Positions 7,758 to 13,975 of a stretch of DNA of 13,975 nucleotides are shown here, piece by piece; position 1 is the stretch's first letter, and every line of letters begins with the position of its first letter. Source of the stretch: an uncultured Bacilli bacterium (GTDB taxonomy: Bacteria; Bacillota_I; Bacilli_A; RF39; UBA660); assembly GCA_949280095.1 (NCBI GenBank), contig CASDHD010000022.1, positions 1-13,975 of the forward strand. Reading direction: 5' to 3'. The translations under genes were made by a program, and so were the position numbers. The notes below the pieces were generated by a model. The model worked only from the letters and a program-made list of their open reading frames with translations. It did no database searches and was not told the DNA's origin.

Positions 7758-7787
7758 ATTATAAGTTATATCAATAATAAATTTCAA
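7758..7787 (-). promoter_or_regulatory. Sigma-A promoter of the radical SAM gene
   Basis: On the minus strand, TTGAAA (7787-7782) and TATAAT (7763-7758) are 18 bases apart, with the ATG 17 bases beyond the -10. It lies immediately after the rpsI terminator. Confidence 0.65.
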
Positions 7788-7792
7788 GCAGC

Positions 7793-7818
7793 AAAAAAGC
7801 CCGCAATTAAGGGCTTTT
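7793..7818 (-). terminator. Intrinsic terminator of rplM-rpsI
   Basis: Minus-strand RNA forms AAAAGCCC/GGGCUUUU with an 8-base loop (UUAAUUGC) and six U. It is the strongest terminator in the window, 24 bases after rpsI. Confidence 0.92.
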
Positions 7819-7841
7819 ATAAATATTGAAACTTGTAAATC

Positions 7842-8264
7842 TTAACGTTTACTAAATTGTGGTGCACGACGTGCTTTTTTAAGTCCTGGTTTCTTACGTT
7901 CTTTCACTCTAGGGTCTCTTGTAACAAATCCAGCAGTTTTTAAAATCTTACGATAAGAATCATCTCTAGTTTGATCAGAATTAGCATCATATTTAAGTAA
8001 TGCTCTAGTGATACCTAAACGGATTGCTCCAGTTTGACCAGAGAAACCTCCACCTTTAACATTAACAGTAATATTGAATTTATTTTCGTTATTTGTCATC
8101 GTTAAAGGTTGTTTTAAATCCATTACTAGTGTAGCATAAGGCATATAGTCATTAACATCTACACCATTAATAGTAATGATACCAGTTCCACCTGTAAGTG
8201 TTACTTGTGCACTAGAACGTTTTCTACGTCCAGTTGCAGTCCAACTTTGTTTACTTGTAGCCAT
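7842..8264 (-). CDS. rpsI: 30S ribosomal protein S9
   Basis: 140 residues with the S9 pattern: ATGRRKRSSAQV near the start, INGVDVNDYMP in the middle, and the basic tail DPRVKERKKPGLKKARRAPQ ending FSKR, whose lysine-arginine end reaches the ribosomal P site. The first nine or so residues (MATSKQSWT) are a small extension over the shortest forms. ATG at 8264 has AGGAGG 5 bases upstream, overlapping the rplM stop (TAGGAGG), so the two are probably coupled. This is the second gene of the rplM-rpsI operon and is followed by a strong terminator. Confidence 0.97.
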   Translation of the reverse strand: MATSKQSWTATGRRKRSSAQVTLTGGTGIITINGVDVNDYMPYATLVMDLKQPLTMTNNENKFNITVNVKGGGFSGQTGAIRLGITRALLKYDANSDQTRDDSYRKILKTAGFVTRDPRVKERKKPGLKKARRAPQFSKR

Positions 8265-8272
8265 AATACCTC

Positions 8273-8704
8273 CTAATCAACTTTCATTTCGGTAGGATTT
8301 TGAGCAACATGTTTATGATCAGTTCCAGCATAAACAAACAACTTTTTACCCATTTGGCGACCAAGTCTGTTATGAGGAAGCATCCCTTTTACTGCTCTTT
8401 CTACCATTTCTTCAGGATAATTTTCAATCATAGTTTTTGCATTACGTTCTCTAAGTCCACCTGTATATCCGCTATGATTATAATACATCTTATCGTTTAA
8501 CTTATTACCAGTTAAGTTTACTTTAGAAGCATTTACAATAATTACATAATCACCACAATCAACATGAGGAGTATAAGTAACTTTATGTTTACCTCTTAAA
8601 ACTGTTGCTGCTTTTGTAGCAATACGACCTAAATTTTTACCTTCAGCATCGATTACATACCACTTACGTTCAATATTTTCTTTTTTTTGCATGAATGTTT
8701 TCAT
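8273..8704 (-). CDS. rplM: 50S ribosomal protein L13
   Basis: 143 residues, the normal L13 length. Family features include ERKWYVIDAEGKNLGRIA (22-39 when counted from the upstream AUG, about 12-28 here), VNASKVNLTGNKL, the YYNHSGYTGGL block and GMLPHNRLGRQMGKKLFVYAG. The frame is open up to an ATG at 8737, but I chose 8704: homologues start MKTFMQKK, and AAAGGAAAG lies 6-7 bases before this ATG. The 11 extra codons belong to the leader RNA. L13 is an early 23S rRNA-binding assembly protein. It is transcribed from a strong promoter at 8789-8817 together with rpsI. Confidence 0.97.
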   Translation of the reverse strand: MKTFMQKKENIERKWYVIDAEGKNLGRIATKAATVLRGKHKVTYTPHVDCGDYVIIVNASKVNLTGNKLNDKMYYNHSGYTGGLRERNAKTMIENYPEEMVERAVKGMLPHNRLGRQMGKKLFVYAGTDHKHVAQNPTEMKVD

Positions 8705-8782
8705 TGCATACTTTCCTTTCATTAGTTCATCCACCATTTACTTTCCCAGGGTATTTGGCTTCAAAACAAATAAAATGTACCA
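8705..8782 (-). promoter_or_regulatory. Candidate L13 leader (autoregulatory 5' UTR of rplM)
   Basis: The transcript from the rplM promoter has a leader of about 78 bases containing GAAGCCAAAUACCCUGGG and GGUGGAUGAAC, blocks that recall the conserved L13 leader known upstream of rplM in Bacillota, where L13 is thought to repress its own synthesis. The identification rests on position and on memory of the motif; I could not fold or align it. Confidence 0.45.
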
Positions 8783-8788
8783 GTTAAA

Positions 8789-8817
8789 ATTATATGCAAC
8801 AAACAAGGAAAAGTCAA
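8789..8817 (-). promoter_or_regulatory. Strong sigma-A promoter of rplM-rpsI
   Basis: On the minus strand, TTGACT (8817-8812) and TATAAT (8794-8789) are exactly 17 bases apart, one mismatch from consensus. Its -35 begins right after the T tract of the preceding terminator. Confidence 0.9.
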
Positions 8818-8819
8818 AC

Positions 8820-8840
8820 AAAAAACACGAATTTATCGTG
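8820..8840 (-). terminator. Intrinsic terminator of the ecfA-truA operon
   Basis: Minus-strand RNA forms CACGA/UCGUG with a 5-base loop and six U. The loop contains the stop codon of the 121-residue gene. It insulates rplM-rpsI from the upstream operon. Confidence 0.75.
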
Positions 8841-9198
8841 AATTTGTATAACTTTCCTCTAATTTTTTAAATTTCTCATTACTACTCAAATCAACAGCAT
8901 CCTCTATTTTTTCACTTCGAGCAAGTCGAACACAATTTAAAACCATATACAATTCCTCTTTTGGAAACTTGTTCATATCATCTAAACTACTCCATATTAA
9001 ATAAATAATTTTTCTTAATGTTGCCATACAATCTTCATATCTTTGCTTTTCACATTCTTTCTCACTATAACCATAATTTTTTTGATAATCATAATATAAA
9101 GAATCACAAAAGTTAGCATATAATTTTTTAAACTCAACGTAAAAAATAACAGTTTTATTTCCCATCAAATATTGTTGCAAAATCTCTTTATCTCCCAT
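8833..9198 (-). CDS. Small unknown protein encoded between truA and rplM
   Basis: 121 residues, rich in charged and aromatic residues, helical in appearance, with several cysteines (in CDSLYYDYQ, SEKECEKQ, YEDCM, LNCVR), no signal peptide and no clear membrane span. I do not recognise the family. The open frame reaches 9255, but I chose ATG at 9198 because AAGGAG lies 7 bases upstream. It overlaps the end of truA by 11 bases, which implies translational coupling, and its stop is inside the operon terminator. In Bacillus, truA is normally followed directly by rplM, so this gene is extra. Confidence 0.75.
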   Translation of the reverse strand: MGDKEILQQYLMGNKTVIFYVEFKKLYANFCDSLYYDYQKNYGYSEKECEKQRYEDCMATLRKIIYLIWSSLDDMNKFPKEELYMVLNCVRLARSEKIEDAVDLSSNEKFKKLEESYTNSR

Positions 9199-9919
9199 AA
9201 TAAACTCCTTCCAAATATAACCCCTTTGCTGTTGCACAAGACAATTGATAATCAAAATTTTTCTCTTCTAACATTTTCTTCAACAATGCTATATCACATT
9301 TTCCTTCATTATAGTCTAGGATTGCCCCCACCAAATTACGAACCATATAACGATAAAAACTTTTTCCAGTAAAAACAATATCTACTTCTTCTCCATTTTC
9401 TACAATTTCAATATCCTCTATTTCCATATCATAGTTGTCTCTACTTCCTGAAACAAAGTTATGAAAATCATGTTTTCCTAAAAATAGACAAGCACATTCC
9501 GTTGCCTTATCCACATCAAACTTCTTATCATACATCAAATAATAATCAAACTTTTTAGGGTCATATTCTCCACACCATATCTTATACGCATATTTCTTTC
9601 TTTTAACTGAAAATCTCGCATGGAAATCATCACTTACTTTTCTACATTCCACTATATGAATATAAGGATGAACAATCGAATTAAGAGCTGTTTTTAACCT
9701 TTCAGCAGGAATTTCTATATTCAAATCAAAATGAGCGCACTGCCCATTTGCATGAACACCAACATCCGTTCTACCTGCACCCTTAATCAAAACTTCGCTT
9801 TTATTAAGAATAGACAAAGCATCCTCTAAACTTTTTTGAACACTATCATAATCCTTCAATCTTTGAAACCCATTAAAATGACTTCCGTCATAAGAAAATT
9901 GAATTAAATAACGCATCAT
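9188..9919 (-). CDS. truA: tRNA pseudouridine(38-40) synthase TruA
   Basis: 243 residues, normal length. It begins RYLIQFSYDGSHFNGFQR and has GAGRTDVGVHANGQ (47-60) with catalytic D52; KSFYRYMVRNLVG near 180 is the conserved C-terminal block. TruA makes pseudouridine at positions 38-40 of the tRNA anticodon arm. Two ATGs follow each other at 9919 and 9916; either could serve, since AGGGAAG lies 5-9 bases upstream. The first ATG overlaps the stop of the preceding gene as TAATG. Its place after the ECF ATPase genes and before rplM is the ancestral Bacillota order. Confidence 0.96.
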   Translation of the reverse strand: MMRYLIQFSYDGSHFNGFQRLKDYDSVQKSLEDALSILNKSEVLIKGAGRTDVGVHANGQCAHFDLNIEIPAERLKTALNSIVHPYIHIVECRKVSDDFHARFSVKRKKYAYKIWCGEYDPKKFDYYLMYDKKFDVDKATECACLFLGKHDFHNFVSGSRDNYDMEIEDIEIVENGEEVDIVFTGKSFYRYMVRNLVGAILDYNEGKCDIALLKKMLEEKNFDYQLSCATAKGLYLEGVYYGR

Positions 9920-10554
9920 TACACTTCCCTAAAAATTGCTTTTAACAATTCTTTCAAATCCGTATACTCTAAAATCTTTTTTCCCTGTTCATTAGTATAT
10001 TTCACAAAATCTACAATAGGCATCTCTCCGATAAAAGCATTTAAATCCTCTTCATAAAACTTAGGATTATCCAAAACAACAACATTCTTTTTTGTCTTTT
10101 GCACAACAATTCGATCTGCAAATTCATACAAAAAAGATAAATTACTATTCATAAACACAAATGTTTTTTTATATTTCTTAACTAACTTCTTAAACATTTT
10201 TTTAAAAAACATTAGTTCTTTTTCCATAAAATAAATATCAAAATAAGGAAACACAATACATTCTACGTTTGCAATCAATAAAATAGCAAGTTCCACCTTT
10301 AATTTTTCTGACGAAGACAAACAACTCATTTTTTGAGGAAGTATATTTTCTTCCAAATGTACTAATTTTAAACTATCCACCATTTTCTTATAGGAACAAG
10401 AACCCTTTTGTAAAAGATACTTTTCTACGGTTTCATTTTTATAATTTTTCTTTATATCAACCATATAAAATCTCTCGTCAAAACTAGTATTCTTAAAAGA
10501 AACATTTTGAAAAGCATTAATTCCATTCTCTAAAACATACTTAGTTATTTCCAT
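9919..10554 (-). CDS. Degenerate EcfA2-like ATPase lacking the Walker A region
   Basis: 211 residues, short for an ECF ATPase (about 280). The first 30 or so residues match no Walker A motif. NETVEKYLLQKG (40-51) aligns with the Q-loop region. LSSSEKLKVELAILLI (79-94) is a weakened LSGGQ signature. ECIVFPYFD (98-106) sits where Walker B should be but lacks the DE pair. FVFMNSNLSFLYEFADRIVV (132-151) matches the H-loop region with the histidine missing. It should not bind or cleave ATP in the usual way. Its position, after the other ATPase and before truA, is that of ecfA2. It overlaps its upstream neighbour by 10 bases and truA by 1 base. No ecfT gene follows. Origin as EcfA2 is inference from motif remnants and order; the present function is unknown. 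Confidence 0.65.
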   Translation of the reverse strand: MEITKYVLENGINAFQNVSFKNTSFDERFYMVDIKKNYKNETVEKYLLQKGSCSYKKMVDSLKLVHLEENILPQKMSCLSSSEKLKVELAILLIANVECIVFPYFDIYFMEKELMFFKKMFKKLVKKYKKTFVFMNSNLSFLYEFADRIVVQKTKKNVVVLDNPKFYEEDLNAFIGEMPIVDFVKYTNEQGKKILEYTDLKELLKAIFREV

Positions 10555-11270
10555 ATTGCACCTACTAAATCTTCTTTATTTAAATAGATACCATCCACTA
10601 GTCCATACAATCGTAATTGCAAAGATAAATCTACATAAAATGGTAAGCCTATTCCCAATCTTTTTAATATTTTTTCTTGTTCTAAAACTTGTAAAGTCTT
10701 ACCCTCTATCGCAACCCTACCCTTATCCAAAACAATCATATAATCATAAAAAAGGGCTTCTTCAATTGCTGTACTTACAGTTACTAAAGTAATTTTATTT
10801 TTCTTTGTATAATTTAAAACTTTCTCTACCGTTTTCTTATCTAAATAAGAAAGAAGATTGTCTGCCAAAAGAACCAATGGTCTACGAAGAAATGCTTTGC
10901 ATAGAAGCACCATTTTCAAAATAGATTCTTCTACATCTAAAATATTCTTTTTCAATACACTTTTTGTAAAAAACTTATTCACAATCTTTTTATCTTTTTC
11001 GTTTAATCTTACATATTCTAATTCTTCTAAAATAGTTTTTTTTGTAAAATCATAACTATCTAAAACCACCTCAACAGGAACAGTTTTTGTTATATGACCT
11101 TTATATTTTCTCATACCTGCAATAGCTTTTAAGAGAGTCGTTTTGCCACTTCCAGGTGTACCACAAAGAAAAACATTGACACCTTCATAAATAGAAAAAG
11201 AAATATTATCTATTATTTTTCCAAGTTGATTTTCTATTCTCAAATCTTTAATTTCTACTAACTTCTTCAT
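10545..11270 (-). CDS. Divergent EcfA1-like ABC ATPase with intact Walker A only
   Basis: 241 residues from ATG 11270 (GGTGGG upstream); the frame extends to a TTG at 11282, which I reject. Walker A CGTPGSGKTT (36-45) is perfect. The remaining motifs are altered: no LSGGQ (LDVEESILKM at 111-120 stands in its place), Walker B LVLLADN (132-138) has N138 for the catalytic glutamate, and the H-loop reads VTVSTA with no histidine. The D-loop-like SYLD remains (141-144). RLGIGLPFYVDLSLQLR (204-220) is typical of the C-terminus of ECF-transporter ATPases. It is the first gene of the operon and overlaps the next gene by 10 bases. It probably binds ATP, but hydrolysis is doubtful. Confidence 0.72.
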   Translation of the reverse strand: MKKLVEIKDLRIENQLGKIIDNISFSIYEGVNVFLCGTPGSGKTTLLKAIAGMRKYKGHITKTVPVEVVLDSYDFTKKTILEELEYVRLNEKDKKIVNKFFTKSVLKKNILDVEESILKMVLLCKAFLRRPLVLLADNLLSYLDKKTVEKVLNYTKKNKITLVTVSTAIEEALFYDYMIVLDKGRVAIEGKTLQVLEQEKILKRLGIGLPFYVDLSLQLRLYGLVDGIYLNKEDLVGAIWK

Positions 11271-11291
11271 AAAACCCACCAACTAAATAGT

Positions 11292-11297
11292 ATTATA
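11292..11297 (-). promoter_or_regulatory. Candidate -10 box of the ecfA-truA operon
   Basis: A perfect TATAAT lies on the minus strand 21 bases before the ATG at 11270. The -35 region is only a T-rich stretch (the divIC terminator tract), so the promoter is uncertain, though this is the only good candidate for the operon. Confidence 0.4.
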
Positions 11298-11312
11298 CAA
11301 AAATTAAGAAAT

Positions 11313-11338
11313 AAAAAAAAGAGTTTTCAATCTCTTTC
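11313..11338 (-). terminator. Intrinsic terminator of divIC
   Basis: Minus-strand RNA forms AAAGAG/CUCUUU with an 8-base loop and eight U. The divIC stop codon (TGA) lies in the loop. Confidence 0.75.
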
Positions 11339-11629
11339 ACTTGGTAATTTAATAATAACTTCATTTGGAAGAGAATATAAAAACTTTTCTCTGGCATAAC
11401 GTGCTACATAATCTTCATCTTGTAACTTTGTAATTTCTGATTGTAAAGACTCTTCCTCATGTAACAACGTATTATATTTATCAGTTAAAATTGCAATTTC
11501 ATTTTTATTTTTAAAAACTTGGCACATATCTTTAAAGACACTAGAAATGATTACCCCCACTAATAAAAGAATAATACTAGATAAAAAAGTTAAGCGACGT
11601 TTCGTTTTTTTGGTTATTCTTTTCTTCAT
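11327..11629 (-). CDS. divIC: Septum-formation initiator protein, DivIC/FtsB family
   Basis: 100 residues. A basic cytoplasmic start (MKKRITKKTKRR), one membrane span (about 13-33), an extracellular coiled coil (about 40-70, with KYNTLLHEEESLQSEITKL), then YVARYAREKFLYSLPNEVI, the typical DivIC/FtsB end. It helps assemble the FtsL-DivIB-DivIC division complex at the septum. ATG at 11629 is preceded by AGGAAGAG. The gene follows yabP-yabQ exactly as in Bacillus. It has its own sigma-A promoter whose -35 is inside the end of yabQ, so it can be made during growth independently of the sporulation genes. Confidence 0.9.
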   Translation of the reverse strand: MKKRITKKTKRRLTFLSSIILLLVGVIISSVFKDMCQVFKNKNEIAILTDKYNTLLHEEESLQSEITKLQDEDYVARYAREKFLYSLPNEVIIKLPSERD

Positions 11630-11653
11630 CTTTCTCTTCCTATTCTAAAAGAA

Positions 11654-11682
11654 ATTATAACACTTAAAGCTTAGCCTTTCAA
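11654..11682 (-). promoter_or_regulatory. Sigma-A promoter of divIC
   Basis: On the minus strand, TTGAAA (11682-11677) and TATAAT (11659-11654) are exactly 17 bases apart, and the -10 is also extended (TGTTATAAT). The -35 overlaps the last codons of yabQ. Confidence 0.85.
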
Positions 11683-11976
11683 TTTTTTCCTCTTAACTTT
11701 ACAAAATTTTCGGAATTTTTTACAATAAAGCCATCCAACATAAAAACCAAGAAATAATACACCAATAAAATAAATATGAATAACACCATAATTTACTTTG
11801 TACATTAAAAGAACATAAAGTAAAGAAATATCAAGTATATAAACAAAAGTAATACAGTATTGCAATACAATACTATGCTTTTTAATAATTTTATGATTAA
11901 GTAAACTTGTAAAATAAAAGAAAATACCAAAAAGAAAAGAAACTAAAAAAGATAAAAGTTGTAATTTATAATTCAT
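11671..11976 (-). CDS. yabQ: Spore cortex protein YabQ
   Basis: 101 residues with three predicted membrane spans (about 5-25, 38-59 and 66-87) and a basic tail (KKFRKFCKVKRKKLKG). Sequence alone is weakly conserved, but the size, topology and place between yabP and divIC identify it as YabQ, a membrane protein needed for spore cortex formation in Bacillus. It is shorter than the B. subtilis protein (about 211 residues, from memory), which has a longer C-terminal part. Its ATG overlaps the yabP stop as TAATG, so the two are coupled and share the upstream promoter. Confidence 0.82.
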   Translation of the reverse strand: MNYKLQLLSFLVSFLFGIFFYFTSLLNHKIIKKHSIVLQYCITFVYILDISLLYVLLMYKVNYGVIHIYFIGVLFLGFYVGWLYCKKFRKFCKVKRKKLKG

Positions 11977-12266
11977 TATTTAAATAACTTACTAAAAAAA
12001 CTTTCTTGTGATTGTTTCCCTTCTCCATCTAAATAAGTAAAACTCACTATTTTTCCTTTTATTTTAACATTTCCATCATGCGTATCTAAACGAATAATTT
12101 CAAGATTACTTCCCTTTAGTAAAATTATACCCATATTACTTTCCATTAAAAATTCTTCATTATCAAAACTATCAATTTTTTTTATCCCTGTTAAAAAAAT
12201 TTCACGACGTTCACTAATTTTCAGTTCATGTCCACCAAGAATAAGATTGTCCACTTCTTTATCCAT
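11976..12266 (-). CDS. yabP: Sporulation protein YabP
   Basis: 96 residues from ATG 12266. FDNEEFLMESNMGIILLKG and the final SFFSKLFK closely match B. subtilis YabP (about 100 residues, ending GFFSKLFK). YabP works with YabQ in the mother cell during spore cortex formation. Two in-frame GTG codons lie upstream (12275, 12272), but AGGAG at 12281-12277 leaves 10 bases to the ATG, against 1 or 4 to the GTGs, so the ATG is preferred. It is preceded by a sigma-E-like promoter. Confidence 0.92.
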   Translation of the reverse strand: MDKEVDNLILGGHELKISERREIFLTGIKKIDSFDNEEFLMESNMGIILLKGSNLEIIRLDTHDGNVKIKGKIVSFTYLDGEGKQSQESFFSKLFK

Positions 12267-12286
12267 TTCCACCACGCTCCTAATAG

Positions 12287-12313
12287 AGTGTATGAAAAAA
12301 AAAGAAAAATAGA
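12287..12313 (-). promoter_or_regulatory. Sigma-E-like sporulation promoter of yabP-yabQ
   Basis: The minus strand has CATACACT (12294-12287), which fits the mother-cell sigma-E -10 (CATACAnT), and TCTATTT (12313-12307) about 13-14 bases upstream, close to the ATATT-type -35. yabP is sigma-E controlled in Bacillus. No sigma-A promoter was found for yabP. Confidence 0.55.
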
Positions 12314-12327
12314 ACTTAACTATTTTT
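12295..12327 (-). terminator. AU-rich intrinsic terminator after the transposase-surface chimera
   Basis: Minus-strand RNA forms a perfect 8-bp stem AAAAAUAG/CUAUUUUU with a 7-base loop (UUAAGUU), then C and nine U. Its U tract is also the spacer of the yabP sigma-E-like promoter. Confidence 0.6.
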
Positions 12328-12640
12328 ATTCCCCTAAAGTAATTTGATAAGGTTTTTCTTTAGTACCCTTACCATTCTTATACTGAACATTTACATTTAA
12401 ATAGAAAACTGGTCGTGCTCCAAAAACATAAATAGCATTTCGAAATGAAAGAGAAGCATCTGATGCTACATGCCAAACCCTGATTTCTTGCGCATTATTT
12501 TCTGGAGTAATCATATTACATAAGTCTTGTATATATTTTTGTATATCTGCTCTTAACTTATTATAGATTACCTTTCTTCTAAATTTTGGTATAAACACAA
12601 AGTGATACTTGCACATATATTTTGTATGTGCTAAAGGCAA
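12326..12640 (-). pseudogene. Chimera: N-terminal IS200/IS605 TnpA fused to a surface-protein tail
   Basis: 104 codons from a TTG start. Residues 3-41 (LAHTKYMCKYHFVFIPK... to IQDLC) match the start of IS200/IS605 TnpA. The catalytic HUH histidines and tyrosine, which come later in TnpA, are absent. From about residue 42 the sequence becomes the C-terminus of the surface-protein family next door: VWHVASDASLS, then FGARPVFYLNVNVQYKNGKG, compare FGVRPVFFLKSTVQYKSGDG in the neighbour. The join falls near 12517 and stays in frame to the family's normal end (LGE). It is most simply a deletion or recombination product between an IS copy and a second surface-protein gene. No clear ribosome site or promoter is seen, so it is probably not functional. 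Confidence 0.8.
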
Positions 12641-12692
12641 GTCACATCTTTAAAGGTTAATAAAAAAATCTAGATTTTTTATCAATTCTTTT
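12518..12692 (-). mobile_element. IS200/IS605 remnant (left end and TnpA 5' part)
   Basis: The stretch holds TnpA codons 1-41 and, upstream, about 52 noncoding bases up to the end of the neighbouring surface-protein gene. These include an 18-base perfect palindrome AAAAAATCTAGATTTTTT (12663-12680), which could be part of the element's end or a terminator-like hairpin for the upstream gene. No right end or tnpB was found. The exact borders are not known. Confidence 0.5.
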
Positions 12693-13975
12693 CTATTCAC
12701 TCAATGAAATTCTATATGGATTAGACTTAGATCCATCCCCACTTTTATATTGCACCGTAGATTTTAAAAAGAAAACTGGTCGTACTCCAAAAATATTAGA
12801 AGAATAAACAACATTTTTATCAATAAAACCATCTGGATGAATACACCAAGCACTATTATTATCACTTACCGCTGAAATCGTCCATTCAAAATAAGTACCC
12901 CCATTTAAACTATATAACCATGAATTGGAAGCATATTCTTTAAAATTTTCATAGATAGATTTGTTGTAAATATCATTAATTTTTGTACTTTCTACAGAAT
13001 ATCCATAATCACTTGGATATATAAGGCCTATATAATTTACATAATAATCATTTCCACCACTATAAGCACCTCCCCTTTTTCTTTCATTTATATAAAATTC
13101 TTCAGAAGTATAAGTAGTATAAGCATTATTAGAAGAGGCAGGAGCACCCAAATACCATTTTGTTTTATCAATATAATTTTTAATAGTCCCTAAATTTTGA
13201 TAATATTCTGTATTTAACATATTATAAAGTGTACTTATGTGCCAAACATTTTCATTGGTTTCATTCCAAAGATATCCCTTTCCACTTTTAGTATAAATTG
13301 AACCACTTTTTAAATTTTGAGAACCTTCATAGTTTATAGATTTGATTACTTTGACTCGATTTTCATAAATACCTGTATCATTATTCTGTGTAGGCACAAC
13401 TCCTATAATTCGATATAATTCATCTTCAGAACAAGAACTATTCTTAAAGCATATATAATTATTGACTTCTTTTCCTGAATATCGATAATCAATCATAGCC
13501 TTTTTCCCCGTATGATAAGTCTCAGCATGTGTATATTTTTTCAGACTATAATCTGTATTACTTGCTGCTATTAGATAATTATTGAAATAATTTCCTGTAG
13601 TAAAATTTACATTACATTTAGTTCTTTTTGAAAAGTTACCTATAGAAACTCTCCAATTTGTATAATCCCAATATGCATCTCCATTTGTACATTCTACGCT
13701 TACTGTATATGATCCTCGCTCTGGTATTTTTTCTACTGCATTTCCATCCAATGTAATAGCTATTCATCTATATCATAATTACCAAAATCAGGAACTCTTC
13801 CTTTTAACACATTAAACTCTTTCTTCTCTTCATATAATGCAAATGTTCTATATAAAGTAATTCCACCTACTAACAAAATAAGGCCAGCAATAGTTCCTAT
13901 TATAATTTTCTTTTGTTTTTCGCTGTGTCCTAGATTGTACGTGATGGAATAAAATGATAACCAGAATAAACAAGA
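12693..13975 (-). pseudogene. Surface-protein gene with C-terminal DUF6273-like repeat, broken by a frameshift
   Basis: Two frames make one gene. The upstream frame is open from the window edge (13975), encodes a membrane anchor (KKIIIGTIAGLILLVGGITL) and then KGRVPDFGNYDIDE, and ends at TAG 13760-13762. The reading continues one frame over with AITLDGNAVEKIPERGSY through about 350 codons to TGA/TAA at 12693. Adding one A near 13762 would give DEIAITLDG and restore the whole gene. The outer part is rich in Y, N, S and T with few cysteines and ends in the block FGVRPVFFLKSTVQYKSGDG, which is shared with the chimera downstream. No in-frame start codon lies before the window edge, so the true start is outside. 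It is probably a cell-surface protein of unknown function. A sequencing error could mimic the frameshift. Confidence 0.7.

Noticed and set aside
8705..8737. Longer L13 with 11 extra residues
   Set aside because: Homologues begin MKTFMQKK, a ribosome site sits before 8704, and the extra codons fall in the leader.
9199..9255. Longer start of the small gene after truA
   Set aside because: It would overlap truA by 68 bases with no ribosome site, while ATG 9198 has AAGGAG at a good distance.
12601..12625. 7-bp inverted repeat GCACATA/TATGTGC
   Set aside because: It lies in the conserved HTK..CKYH codons of TnpA and is explained by coding; no U tract or repeat copies.
1..13975. tRNA, rRNA and CRISPR arrays
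   Set aside because: I saw no cloverleaf-like segment, rRNA-like stretch or regularly spaced direct repeat on either strand.
1..13975. TGA as a tryptophan codon (genetic code 4)
   Set aside because: Tryptophans in the clear genes use TGG, and TGA acts as the stop of divIC just where the family ends.

Overview
The window is AT-rich throughout and uses TAA, TAG and TGA as stops. It looks like a piece of the chromosome of a low-GC Bacillota (Bacilli) bacterium, probably an uncultured gut-type lineage; that placement is inference from gene content and base composition. Two conserved Bacillota neighbourhoods are recognisable. One is yabP-yabQ-divIC. The other is ecfA1-ecfA2-(ecfT)-truA-rplM-rpsI with cwlD a little further on, as in Bacillus subtilis. 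Almost every gene is on the minus strand; only one gene, at 4704-5669, is on the plus strand.

Layout by increasing coordinate. 1-2207: 5' part of a large TOTE-type primase-helicase, cut by the window edge, with its own sigma-A promoter. 2208-2579: regulatory and relic DNA, including a 27-codon fragment that starts like a cell-wall amidase. 2580-4605: an Abi_2/HEPN-type gene followed one base later by a membrane-anchored HtrA protease. 4704-5669: a zinc-dependent phospholipase C-like protein, divergent from abi. 5658-6317: CwlD-type amidase, convergent with the previous gene. 6389-7741: a radical SAM protein and a small unknown protein. 7842-8704: rpsI and rplM behind a strong promoter and a candidate L13 leader. 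8833-11270: an operon of two degenerate ECF-type ATPases, truA and a small unknown gene. 11327-12266: divIC, yabQ, yabP. 12326-13975: an IS200/IS605 transposase remnant fused to the tail of a surface-protein gene, then a second copy of that surface-protein family broken by a frameshift.

The genes form three themes. The first is sporulation and cell wall: yabPQ behind a mother-cell sigma-E-like promoter, cwlD, and divIC with a separate vegetative promoter. The second is translation: rplM, rpsI, truA. The third is a possible defence patch at the left end: the TOTE primase-helicase, the Abi-like protein and its coupled HtrA protease. The observations most worth following are the decayed ECF ATPase pair with no EcfT, the split sigma-A/sigma-E control of yabPQ-divIC, the TOTE/Abi/HtrA cluster, and the transposase-surface protein chimera.
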